Of a stretch of 36,400 nt of DNA, positions 1 through 7,117 are shown one piece after another. Below the pieces are notes generated by a model that saw nothing but the letters and a program-made list of their open reading frames with translations, was not told the origin of the DNA and searched no databases. Where the stretch lies: positions 1 to 36,400 of the forward strand of contig CALUQO010000027.1 in the NCBI GenBank assembly GCA_944322935.1, in the 5' to 3' direction. The translations under genes were made by a program, and so were the position numbers. The stretch is from Candidatus Gastranaerophilales bacterium. Its GTDB lineage: Bacteria; Cyanobacteriota; Vampirovibrionia; Gastranaerophilales; Gastranaerophilaceae. The first letter of the stretch is position 1. Each line of letters starts with the position of its first letter.

Positions 1-71
1 AGATTCCTAAAAAGATTTTTAATTATGTTGATTTGAATTTTAATATGGATATAAAGGATTTGAAGTTTTAG
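1..71 (+). CDS. C-terminal end of a gene entering from the left
   Basis: Reading from base 3, the frame stays open for 22 codons and ends at TAG (69-71). The visible tail is rich in Lys, Asn, Asp and Phe and ends DIKDLKF. The other two forward frames hit a stop within the first 40 bases. Base composition matches the coding sequence of the window and changes sharply after the stop, where the repeat-rich block begins. The product cannot be identified from so short a tail. Confidence 0.5.
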   Translation, partial: IPKKIFNYVDLNFNMDIKDLKF

Positions 72-132
72 AGGGGGTATAGGCTTTTTGTCATTCCGGG
101 GCTTTTCCTTTACGTCATTTTGAGTGTTGGCA

Positions 133-174
133 AGGGAAGGTCGGTTGGGCAGGTATGCCCAACCGACCTTCCCT
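133..174. repeat. Perfect 19-bp stem hairpin with GGTA loop
   Basis: Bases 133-151 and 156-174 are exact reverse complements around the 4-base loop GGTA. The inner part, TTGGGCAGGTATGCCC (145-160), recurs in inverted orientation at 35458-35474. Downstream DNA lacks a clean T-run, so it is not a textbook terminator, although it lies 60 bases after the stop of the left-hand partial gene. Confidence 0.75.
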
Positions 175-236
175 CATTGCTTTTGTCGCTCCTCACCTCG
201 GTCTGCCTGAATTAAAAACCAAGTCTTGCATTCTTT

Positions 237-266
237 GCCACCCATTCTTACCAAAGAATGGATGGC
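237..266. repeat. Imperfect 13-bp hairpin
   Basis: Left arm 237-249 (GCCACCCATTCTT) pairs with right arm 254-266 with one mismatch, around the loop ACCA. It is part of the repeat block and carries no T-run. Confidence 0.6.
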
Positions 267-282
267 AATTCCACCATCGATA

Positions 283-342
283 AGATTCTGAACACAAATG
301 ATTAATGAAGACCTAAAAGCCTGATGCTTCGCAAATGACAGC
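283..342. repeat. Dispersed repeat, copy 1 (inverted relative to 35486-35545)
   Basis: This 60-base segment matches the reverse complement of 35486-35545 along its length. Shared stretches include AGATTCTGAACACAAA and AAAAGCCTGATGCTTC, with a short diverged middle. It lies in non-coding DNA at both sites, so it is a dispersed intergenic repeat rather than a gene fragment. Confidence 0.75.
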
Positions 343-435
343 GGGATTTTTGCGCATCTGTGGCGCTTGTGTTAACTTTCCGGGTTCGTTAACTATTTAC
401 AGATATCTTTTTATTTTGGAAACTTGATGCTTTTT

Positions 436-490
436 CGTGAAGCCATTTTTCAGGCTTCGCCCCGGCTCAGCCGAAAAAGAAGGCAAATCC
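436..490. repeat. Dispersed repeat, copy 1 (direct match to 36166-36216)
   Basis: Both copies start CGTGAAGCCATTTT and continue through a GGCTCA.C.G.AAAAGAAGGCAA segment in the same orientation, with scattered substitutions and small indels. It is a second, independent link between the two gene-free ends of the window. Confidence 0.65.
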
Positions 491-508
491 GCATCTTGGA
501 TTATTGGC

Positions 509-659
509 GTTCACAAGGTTAAGCATTTCGTTTCGAATTTTTAGAATAAAAATTCTTCGTCTTGAAATCGGACACTCCGGCGGAGTAACATCCGCCTACG
601 TATGGGGCGTTCCCGTTGGTCAGCCCCGTCCGATTCCGCTCTTCATTAACCTTGTTCAC
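509..659. repeat. Nested inverted-repeat structure
   Basis: Three concentric pairs are visible. 509-522 pairs with 646-659 (12 of 14 positions). 566-573 (AATCGGAC) pairs with 628-635 (GTCCGATT) exactly. 604-608 (GGGGC) pairs with 623-627 (GCCCC). A separate perfect 9-bp hairpin (535-543 with 547-555) sits between the outer and middle arms. The arrangement suits a folded RNA or a MITE-like element. I recognise no known RNA family. Confidence 0.5.
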
Positions 660-886
660 ATGGCTGTTCGCTCGTCTGTTTCACAGACTCGACACCACAG
701 CCGCTCAAAATCCGCTCCCGCCGGAGAGGGTAGCGGCAGACTAAAGTCTTGATTTCCGGCTTGATTTTCGGATTTTACGGAAAAGTTATTTTATCAGGTT
801 CAGTTGACAATATAAAAAATAATCTGACAGGGTTATAAACTTACTTAACCGATTAGTCTAATGTAATTTTTTTCAGGAATGTAAAA

Positions 887-943
887 ATGAGTATACGGGG
901 AAGCAAAAACTTCCCGATACATAAAAAGGAGAAAAAATTATGA
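887..943 (+). CDS. Possible 18-codon upstream ORF coupled to the next gene
   Basis: ATG at 887 has an AGGA (875-878) eight bases upstream and encodes MSIRGSKNFPIHKKEKKL. Its stop TGA (941-943) overlaps the ATG of the following gene (940-942) as ATGA, the classic arrangement for translational coupling. The ORF spans the hairpin at 891-920. It could equally be chance, because the downstream gene has its own good Shine-Dalgarno sequence inside this ORF. Confidence 0.3.
   Translation: MSIRGSKNFPIHKKEKKL
891..920 (+). promoter_or_regulatory. 5' UTR hairpin before the secreted-protein gene
   Basis: GTAT...CGGGGAAG (891-903) pairs with CTTCCCGATAC (910-920) around an A-rich loop, with one small bulge. 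It ends six bases before the AAAAGGAG ribosome site. Position suggests a role in mRNA stability or translation of the 940-1236 gene. Confidence 0.45.
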
Positions 944-1236
944 AAAAGATATTTTTGTTATCAGCCGCTGCTATGATTCTTGCCTCAACAACGGCATTTG
1001 CATCATGTCCGATTAATCCGGTAAACAACTCTTGCTCTATAAATCCGACCGGCAGAATCACGGGTGCAGCAGCTCCTGTATCATATATTATCGCTCCGGC
1101 GCAGCAAAGAACATTTTTGCCGCCTTGCAACAACTGTAACACACAGCAGAAAAAATCTTTCTTCCAAAAAATGATGACTCCTGTTTCAGGTGTATATAAT
1201 GCGGTATTCTCACCATTTACACAATTGTATGACTAA
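940..1236 (+). CDS. Small secreted Cys-containing protein with TGAAAP motif
   Basis: I do not recognise the family. The 98-residue product has a clear signal peptide: Lys-Lys at the N-terminus, a hydrophobic stretch at 5-18, and a likely AFA-S cut near residue 21. The mature part is about 77 residues, rich in Pro and Asn, with four cysteines (23, 32, 63, 66), the last two as CNNC, so disulfide bonding or metal binding outside the membrane is possible. TGAAAP at 41-46 also occurs in the convergent neighbour. The start is supported by AAAAGGAG seven bases upstream of the ATG. It converges on the 1251-2228 gene with only 14 bases between stops. Confidence 0.75.
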   Translation: MKKIFLLSAAAMILASTTAFASCPINPVNNSCSINPTGRITGAAAPVSYIIAPAQQRTFLPPCNNCNTQQKKSFFQKMMTPVSGVYNAVFSPFTQLYD

Positions 1237-1250
1237 TTAATCTCTAAAGT

Positions 1251-2228
1251 CTACAAAATCATAGCCAGAACCATCAGCAGAATGCTGCCAATTTGGATAC
1301 CTGTGTTTAATCTGCGCGCCCACTTATTAGAGTCATATTCCTGAGATGTCTTTTGAGCTGTCGTAACAGCAAGAAGCCTTTGAATACGAGCTTCGTCATT
1401 GTCACTAAAGGTACGCTGGAATAAGCTTGACTCTAATCGGGCAAGACGCTTGGAAGGCGGTTCTTGAGCAAATCTTTTGCCAAAGAGCTGCTTTTCCAAA
1501 ACGTCTAAATCATAATTCTGTGCATAACCGACTATTTCGTCATCATAGTCGCTATAAGAGGAATAAGATGAGGTCGACGGTTGTGCTATATGGTTTTTAG
1601 TACCTTCATAACTGTAATAATTGTATTGAGTATCGCTGTCCCCCATATATTTTTGTCCATTTTCAAGGATAATTTCTTCTCGCAGCGGGTCAATATCCAC
1701 AGCGGCAAGCTGTGACCCTCCCAGCAGTTTGTCACGTAAAGCATCCACTCTTTCATTCAAAGAAAGGGTGCTTTTTTTTGTAAAATCTTTTGGAAACACC
1801 TGTTTTTCCAATCTTGCCAGACGGTTGTAAATATCATCGTTTTCGTAAGATTTTTTAAAAACTTTTTGCTCCAGTTTATCAACTACGGGATATTTTATAC
1901 CAGCTTCTGCCTCGGGGCCTATATCTTTCATAGCCGGCTCTGCGGGAATATAACTTTCATTTGTTGGAGCTGCTGCACCGGTTGCGCCGCCGAGATTCAT
2001 ATCTTTATAAATTTTATCTACTCTGTTTTTTAAAGACTGAGAAGATGTCTGTCCGTAAAGGTCTTTTTCAAGCTGTGCCACCCTTGATATATCAGAGCCC
2101 TTGTTTGTGTAGCCGTAAAAATATTTTTCTATCTCATTTAATTTTGTTCCGGTATAGTCAGCTGCAAAAGCATTTGAACACAAAACAAGTAGCGCAAAAA
2201 TAGATAATAATAATTTTTTATATTTCAT
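1251..2228 (-). CDS. Secreted repeat protein with C-terminal membrane segment
   Basis: Family not recognised. From ATG at 2228 the product is 325 residues: signal peptide 1-22 (KYKKLLLSIFALLVL core, AFA-A site), then three copies of a roughly 45-residue unit at about 29-73, 117-169 and 241-287, and a hydrophobic C-terminus at 309-325. Each unit follows the pattern LExxxFG, then R(L/V)AxLExxLF, then a closing RVDxL-type helix, so it is probably alpha-helical. A low-complexity Ser/Tyr/Asp region (200-238) lies before the third unit. TGAAAP at 83-88 matches the neighbouring small secreted protein. An upstream TTG frame extends to 2303, but the signal peptide decides for 2228. The C-terminal segment could anchor it in a membrane. 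Confidence 0.75.
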   Translation of the reverse strand: MKYKKLLLSIFALLVLCSNAFAADYTGTKLNEIEKYFYGYTNKGSDISRVAQLEKDLYGQTSSQSLKNRVDKIYKDMNLGGATGAAAPTNESYIPAEPAMKDIGPEAEAGIKYPVVDKLEQKVFKKSYENDDIYNRLARLEKQVFPKDFTKKSTLSLNERVDALRDKLLGGSQLAAVDIDPLREEIILENGQKYMGDSDTQYNYYSYEGTKNHIAQPSTSSYSSYSDYDDEIVGYAQNYDLDVLEKQLFGKRFAQEPPSKRLARLESSLFQRTFSDNDEARIQRLLAVTTAQKTSQEYDSNKWARRLNTGIQIGSILLMVLAMIL

Positions 2229-2460
2229 ACAAAATACCCGTTTAACATAACCCGACTTTAAGATAAACGGATTTTTTACAGTGCTCAATTCTCCTGATAT
2301 CAAGGTTTTACAAAAAAATATTACCCGTTAAAAAATAAGACTTTATGGTAATGAAATCCTAAAAACAAATAAAAATCGGAATGTTTTATTGCCTGAAAGT
2401 TTTAGAAATAATATTTTTAAAAAGAAAAAAATAATTACAGCCCGATACTAAGCCCCTCAT

Positions 2461-2489
2461 TTTACCTTTAGAGGTTTTTGTGCAATAAT
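2461..2489 (+). promoter_or_regulatory. Candidate promoter of the phosphohexomutase gene
   Basis: TTTACC (2461-2466), a 17-base spacer, and AATAAT (2484-2489) lie 26 bases before the ATG at 2516. The match to the sigma-70 consensus is fair, not strong. Confidence 0.35.
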
Positions 2490-2515
2490 AAAAGAAATTA
2501 TAAAACGAGGCGATT

Positions 2516-4015
2516 ATGACGGAAACACTGGATTTTAGAGCATTTGGAAAAAATGATATAAGAGGCATTTACGGCGAAGATGTAACAGAAGAACTATTCT
2601 ATTTTGCAGGACGCGGATATGTAAGATTTGTTGTGGAAAGTTTAAACAAACATCTCGCGGAAGATAAACAAATTACCGCAAAAGATATCTGGGTAAGTAT
2701 TGCGCGTGACGCAAGAACACATTCGGAATCTCTGACAAACGCTTTAATAAAAGGGGTAACCTCAACGGGAGCCTGTGTGCTTAACATAGGTATGGTGCCG
2801 ACTCCTCTGGGATACTATTCAGAATTTGCACAAATACCGGAAACAGTGATAAGTGTAGGCAAGGTTAACGGTGCGCTTATTGTTACGGCAAGCCATAATC
2901 CGAGTGAATATAACGGTTTAAAAATGACTTTCAACAAAGCTTCTTTAACAGAAGAGCAGATTAAAGAAGTTAAGGCGTTTTCAATGGAAGAGGTAAACAT
3001 ACGCGACACCTCTAACAGACACGGTATTGTCAGAAAATACGATATAATTGAACAATACAGCGAAAATATTGTTAATAAATTTGCTTCAGTCGGAAGAGGT
3101 ATAAAAGTTGTAACAGACTGCGGCAATGCTACAGCAGGTGTGGTCGCTCCGCAATTGTACAGAGATCTGGGCTGTGAAGTAATCGAACTATACAGCGAAC
3201 CGGACGGCACCTTCCCGAACCATCACCCGAATCCAAGTGATGAAAAAACTCTTGAAGCTATTAAGAAAAAAGTTGTGGAAGAACAGGCTGATGTGGGAAT
3301 TGCATTTGACGGTGATTCCGACAGAATCGGTGTTATTGACTCTAAAGGCAACTCTCTTACAGGCGACAAGCTGCTGCTGATTTACGCGCAGGACATTATA
3401 GAACCCCTTGCAAAAAGAGGTGAACATCCTGTTGTTGTGTCCGAAGTCAAATGCTCTCAGGTATTGTACGACACAATCGATGCAATGGGCGGCAAAGCCA
3501 TCATGACAAAAACCGGACACGGATATATAAAGTCAAAAATGAAAGAAACCAACGCAATCCTTGCCGGAGAGATGTCCGGACATACCTTTTTCAAAGACAG
3601 ATATTACGGATTCGACGATGCAATTTATGCGGGGTGCAGAATTATAGAAATCATTGCAAAACAAAAATTACAGAATCCTGATTTTAAAATCGAAAATCTT
3701 TTAAAACCGTTTGATGGTGTTTGTACATCAAAAGAGGTCAGATTCCGCTGCCCCAACGATTTCAAAAAACCGGTTCTTGAAGATATGAAAAAGGCTGTTG
3801 CGGACAACCCTGATTTATTCGGTACAAAAATCAAAGATATTATAACTCTTGACGGTATGAGAATTATTCTCGAAGACGGTTTCGCTATGATAAGACAAAG
3901 CAACACAGAACCAGTGTTTACACTCAGGTTCGAAGCTAAATCTCAGGAAAATTGCAAACATTACGAAGATACTTTTGTTGCGCTGCTTGATAAAACCGTA
4001 AAAAAATACTGTTAG
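2516..4015 (+). CDS. manB: Phosphomannomutase/phosphoglucomutase
   Basis: An alpha-D-phosphohexomutase that interconverts hexose 6-phosphate and hexose 1-phosphate in the cytosol, feeding nucleotide-sugar synthesis for surface glycans. All four family signatures are present in order: the phosphoserine loop TASHNP (124-129, Ser126), the Mg-binding loop DGDSDR (265-270), the sugar-specificity loop GEMSGH (351-356), and the phosphate-binding loop RQSNTEP (460-466). At 499 residues it is slightly longer than the usual 450-470. ATG 2516 follows GAGGCGATT. It stands alone and converges on a minus-strand gene. Whether it prefers mannose or glucose cannot be read from sequence alone, and the symbol reflects the ManB/CpsG-like motif set. 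Confidence 0.9.
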   Translation: MTETLDFRAFGKNDIRGIYGEDVTEELFYFAGRGYVRFVVESLNKHLAEDKQITAKDIWVSIARDARTHSESLTNALIKGVTSTGACVLNIGMVPTPLGYYSEFAQIPETVISVGKVNGALIVTASHNPSEYNGLKMTFNKASLTEEQIKEVKAFSMEEVNIRDTSNRHGIVRKYDIIEQYSENIVNKFASVGRGIKVVTDCGNATAGVVAPQLYRDLGCEVIELYSEPDGTFPNHHPNPSDEKTLEAIKKKVVEEQADVGIAFDGDSDRIGVIDSKGNSLTGDKLLLIYAQDIIEPLAKRGEHPVVVSEVKCSQVLYDTIDAMGGKAIMTKTGHGYIKSKMKETNAILAGEMSGHTFFKDRYYGFDDAIYAGCRIIEIIAKQKLQNPDFKIENLLKPFDGVCTSKEVRFRCPNDFKKPVLEDMKKAVADNPDLFGTKIKDIITLDGMRIILEDGFAMIRQSNTEPVFTLRFEAKSQENCKHYEDTFVALLDKTVKKYC

Positions 4016-4039
4016 CAATATGAAAGCAAAAAATTTGAA

Positions 4040-4067
4040 CCGATAAAATATTATTATTTTTTATCGG
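4040..4067. terminator. Hairpin between convergent genes
   Basis: CCGATAAAA (4040-4048) pairs exactly with TTTTATCGG (4059-4067). It lies between the stop of the phosphohexomutase gene (4015) and the stop of the minus-strand gene (4086), so it could end transcription from both sides. U-tracts are short, hence moderate confidence. Confidence 0.5.
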
Positions 4068-4085
4068 ACATGTTTATGTAAAAAA

Positions 4086-4607
4086 CTAGTCTTCGCTTAT
4101 TGTTCCGACAACATTATATGCATAACCGACAAGCGCACCTAACGCAGCACCCGGAAGTATAAAATGAGCATACGGACGAGCCTGTCTTGATGCGTTTTTA
4201 ATACTGGCTATAGTAATATTTTTTGATGCTTTCATTTGCGCGGCAAGGTCATCCACCATAACTTTTACGCCTGCCTGCACCTCTTGAGGAGCTTTCTTTA
4301 TAGCGGCTTTTACGGATTTAAGCTGCTGTGTTGTGCTTGCTTTTGCTCTTCTTATAAATAATTTTAAAACTTCGTTTTCTTTATCGTTTTTTAATAAGTT
4401 CTGGGCTTTTTCTATGACATTCTTTTTAACAGCCTTAACGTTATCCTCTTTAATAACATCGGATTTGTTAAAGACAAAATAATCCATTTCCGGCTTGTAA
4501 ACAGGCATAGCATAACGCAAGCCAAGCCCTGCAGCACCCCCGATTGCCATTGCCGCGGGTATGCTTACGTTTTTAGGTTCTGTTGTTTTAATTACAGAAA
4601 CTTGCAT
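4086..4607 (-). CDS. Small membrane protein of unknown function
   Basis: Family not recognised. The 173-residue product has a Gly/Ala-rich hydrophobic stretch near each end (about 15-36 and 150-168). Between them is a charged, Lys-rich, probably helical middle (50-140) with few aromatic residues. The two ends could pair in the membrane with the middle on one side. There is no signal-peptide cleavage site, and the ten residues before the first stretch are polar. ATG 4607 is supported by AGGA seven bases upstream. It is monocistronic, between the convergent phosphohexomutase and the amidase on the same strand. GxxxG-like patterns (GGAAGLG, GAALGALVG) suggest helix packing or oligomerisation. 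Confidence 0.65.
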   Translation of the reverse strand: MQVSVIKTTEPKNVSIPAAMAIGGAAGLGLRYAMPVYKPEMDYFVFNKSDVIKEDNVKAVKKNVIEKAQNLLKNDKENEVLKLFIRRAKASTTQQLKSVKAAIKKAPQEVQAGVKVMVDDLAAQMKASKNITIASIKNASRQARPYAHFILPGAALGALVGYAYNVVGTISED

Positions 4608-4771
4608 TAGTCTTTCCTATAATGATTCTCTTCTTAAAATTTTAATTAAATAGATAGAATGTAAAACCCTTGTGTATAAAGGCTTTAAACCTTTTCACAA
4701 AGCGTTATCTTAAATTTTTTATATTGTATCACTGCATGTTATCTGTGTCAACACTATAATTAGTTAATCCT

Positions 4772-6250
4772 TTAAGGTTTAACAGAACGTAACAAATATT
4801 CTGTAAGCCCGTCTCTGATTGATTCTGCAGCTTTTTGTCTAAAATTTTCATCCAGCAATAATTTATATTCTTCCGGATGAATCATATAAGCCACCTCTAT
4901 TAAAACCGATAAAGGCATGCTCGGCCGTGTCATAACAAGACTGTACAAACCGACACCGTCATCTTTAGTGCCCAGTTTTTTTATAATTTCATCTCTCATT
5001 GTCTTAGCCAGTTCAACGGATTCCCTGTTGTAATAAAAAACGGATGTACCGTGTTTTACATACGGGTCAGCACCGTCGGCCAGTGCGTTGGCATGGATGC
5101 TTAAAGATATCAATGCATCGGAATCCTGAATCATTTTAACTCTGTCATATAACGGAATGTTTGTATCATCCTCCCTTGTTAAAAGGACTTTTGCGCCCTC
5201 ATCTTCCAAAACTTTTTTCAATTTTTTTACAACATCAAGGTTAATATCCTTTTCTTTTTGTCCTGTAGGGCCTATTGCTCCGGTATCGCATCCGCCGTGT
5301 CCTGCGTCAAGAAAAATTGTTATATTCTTCAAAGGTTTTTCTTTATCTATATCAGGGACTTTTCTTATTTTTAACACAAGTGTATTATCGTCATAATAAG
5401 CCCTGTACCCCCAGAGTTTGTCCTTTAATTCTATATAATACGTAGATGTTTTGTCAGGAGAAACAGAATTTACGGTAAGACTTTTTACATCTCCTGTTGT
5501 TTCAAAAAGCAGAGTATCTGCGGCATTTTTCTCTATGTTATACAACTCCATGGTTAAACCGTTATCTGTTTCAACAATTTTAAACGGTATTTGAAAAGAC
5601 AAATCAGTTTTTATATAGTTATACAACCTGTCTTCCGATAAGCTGACCCGAGATGCCGAAGCAAGCATTTTCTGATTTATTGTTGAATATTTAATAACAC
5701 AATCCGCTTTTACCCACGCATTTTCGGCGGGAGACAATGATACTCTGTAATAGTCTCCTTTTTTCCCGTTAATCATAAGCACTGTATTTTTATCAAGATG
5801 GGTCAACCTTTTGGCATATTCATCCGGCTGGGCTCTTAAGGGTGTGTTGTTATTAAGAACAGTCGCATAAATAAACTCATCCGGAGCAAATTCTTCCAAT
5901 GCAGCCTGAGCGGATTCTGAAATTTTTGGCGGAACACGATTTATTATATAAGTCACTGTATCGTGGTTTTGTGTATCTTGGGAGTCTATCTTTATTTCAT
6001 TTTTTCCGTCACTTAAAGTAACAACCTGGACAAAAGAGCCGTTGTCATGAACTTTTACATCAATATCATTTATTTTCAATTTCGCATCGGGAGCAGTACT
6101 GCCTATGATAAAAGTTGATGCAGCGCTTATATCAGTGTTCATTGTTTTCGGATAAACTATTTGCAAGGCATCTGCATCTGCCACATTCGATAAAAATAAC
6201 AGTAAAACGGCAGCACAACTGTTTTTTAATATATTATAAATATTTTTCAT
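4772..6250 (-). CDS. amiC: Secreted N-acetylmuramoyl-L-alanine amidase with SH3b and AMIN-like domains
   Basis: A zinc amidase that cuts the bond between N-acetylmuramic acid and L-Ala in peptidoglycan, acting in the periplasm during cell separation or wall remodelling. From ATG 6250 it is 492 residues: signal peptide about 1-28, an Ig-like/glucodextranase-B-like domain (32-105), bacterial SH3 (128-186), an AMIN-like beta region (208-298), and an Amidase_3 catalytic domain (310-488). Zinc ligands are His318 (DAGHGG), Glu333 (KEKDIN) and His386 (SIHAN). Glu452 (IEVAYM) is the catalytic acid, so the enzyme looks active. GAGGAG before ATG 6250 and the signal peptide outweigh the longer frame from 6301. 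The N-terminal Ig-like domain before SH3b is an unusual addition. AmiC is the closest named type, but the symbol is tentative. Confidence 0.88.
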   Translation of the reverse strand: MKNIYNILKNSCAAVLLLFLSNVADADALQIVYPKTMNTDISAASTFIIGSTAPDAKLKINDIDVKVHDNGSFVQVVTLSDGKNEIKIDSQDTQNHDTVTYIINRVPPKISESAQAALEEFAPDEFIYATVLNNNTPLRAQPDEYAKRLTHLDKNTVLMINGKKGDYYRVSLSPAENAWVKADCVIKYSTINQKMLASASRVSLSEDRLYNYIKTDLSFQIPFKIVETDNGLTMELYNIEKNAADTLLFETTGDVKSLTVNSVSPDKTSTYYIELKDKLWGYRAYYDDNTLVLKIRKVPDIDKEKPLKNITIFLDAGHGGCDTGAIGPTGQKEKDINLDVVKKLKKVLEDEGAKVLLTREDDTNIPLYDRVKMIQDSDALISLSIHANALADGADPYVKHGTSVFYYNRESVELAKTMRDEIIKKLGTKDDGVGLYSLVMTRPSMPLSVLIEVAYMIHPEEYKLLLDENFRQKAAESIRDGLTEYLLRSVKP

Positions 6251-6381
6251 AACACTCCTCGTATAAATAATAATTATTTCAAAAAAGCTGCTGATGTGCA
6301 AAAAAGTTAAAAAAGCGACACAAAAAGACTTTGTTTGGTCCTTGTTATAAAAAGCGGTATTAGTAAAATTTTTTACGGACT

Positions 6382-6984
6382 CTATCCCTTAAACTTCATA
6401 CACTGCAATGTAACAAAGTTCATCTCTTCTTTGGAAATAGTGGTAAAAGTCAGCGCAGTTAAAAATTTAAAAGTGTTGTTAACCCTTATCGGCGTGCAAT
6501 AAACAAGCTCCGCTTTAGTGTGTATAACCTTACCCGCAAGCTGCAAATCAACGTCCAAATCACTGTAAGCACCCATTTGTCTGTCTGCAATATAAGCCAA
6601 ACCTTTCGCGCAAATATTTTTTGTTGTGGCTATCAGTTTGTCTATTTCTTCGCCTTCAAAATTAATAGTTAAAGTAAAATCCGTTTCGATGTTGGCTCTT
6701 AAGTATTCCCTTCTTTGAGAATGTTTTATATTTGAAGGGAACGACAACATATAAAAAGTAGTATCATTTAAATAATTGCTGGATAATATACGGCTTGTTG
6801 CGTTATAGATACCGTCTTCGGCATAAATATTAATTTCAATCTCTTTTTCCGGCAGTTCCGTTTGTTTTTCAAAAAAAACAGTCAATTTTTCGTTTTCAAC
6901 GTAATAAATCGTACAAAAATAACTTTTGCCGTCTACTATTATTTCCAGTTTGTTAGAGGGTTTTAAAAAGCTGTAATTATCCAA
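6382..6984 (-). CDS. PilZ-domain c-di-GMP-binding protein (YcgR-like layout)
   Basis: This 200-residue cytosolic protein has an N-terminal YcgR/flagellar-brake-like beta domain (about 8-85) and a C-terminal PilZ domain (about 88-198). PilZ domains bind cyclic di-GMP and pass the signal to motility or envelope machinery. The arginine motif is present as QRREYLR (Arg92-x3-Arg96). The second motif, normally D/NxSxxG, reads NICAKG (123-128), with Cys125 in place of Ser. Translation starts at TTG (6984), preceded by CGGAG with good spacing, and no ATG lies nearby in frame. It is upstream of the amidase gene on the same strand with a 131-base gap, so a shared envelope role is possible but unproven. 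No flagellar genes are in the window. Confidence 0.8.
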   Translation of the reverse strand: MDNYSFLKPSNKLEIIVDGKSYFCTIYYVENEKLTVFFEKQTELPEKEIEINIYAEDGIYNATSRILSSNYLNDTTFYMLSFPSNIKHSQRREYLRANIETDFTLTINFEGEEIDKLIATTKNICAKGLAYIADRQMGAYSDLDVDLQLAGKVIHTKAELVYCTPIRVNNTFKFLTALTFTTISKEEMNFVTLQCMKFKG

Positions 6985-7060
6985 ATCAGACTCCGTTCTT
7001 TTACAAATTTATTATATTAAGATTCGTCAAAGCAGTCAATTTTGCAACTACTTAAACAAA

Positions 7061-7089
7061 TTGTTAGAACCCAAAATTTATTTTATAAT
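7061..7089 (+). promoter_or_regulatory. Strong candidate sigma-70 promoter of leuA
   Basis: TTGTTA (7061-7066), exactly 17 bases, then a consensus TATAAT (7084-7089). The predicted start near 7096 gives a leader of about 20 bases before ATG 7118. The leader is too short for a leucine attenuator. Confidence 0.65.
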
Positions 7090-7117
7090 TAACAAAGCAG
7101 AAACAGGATAAAAGATT

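Larger units (their letters stand above)
72..886. other. Gene-free block of hairpins and dispersed repeat pieces
   Basis: I see no credible gene here. The longest open frame (504-752, TTG start) has no ribosome site, a composition unlike the neighbouring proteins, and runs through inverted repeats. The block holds a 19-bp perfect hairpin (133-174), a 13-bp hairpin (237-266), a nested inverted-repeat structure (509-659), and segments that recur near the right end of the window (145-160, 283-342 and 436-490). It is richer in GC than the flanking intergenic DNA. Confidence 0.7.

Noticed and set aside
504-752. 82-codon open frame with TTG start
   Set aside because: No ribosome site, amino-acid make-up unlike the other proteins here, and it runs through nested inverted repeats.
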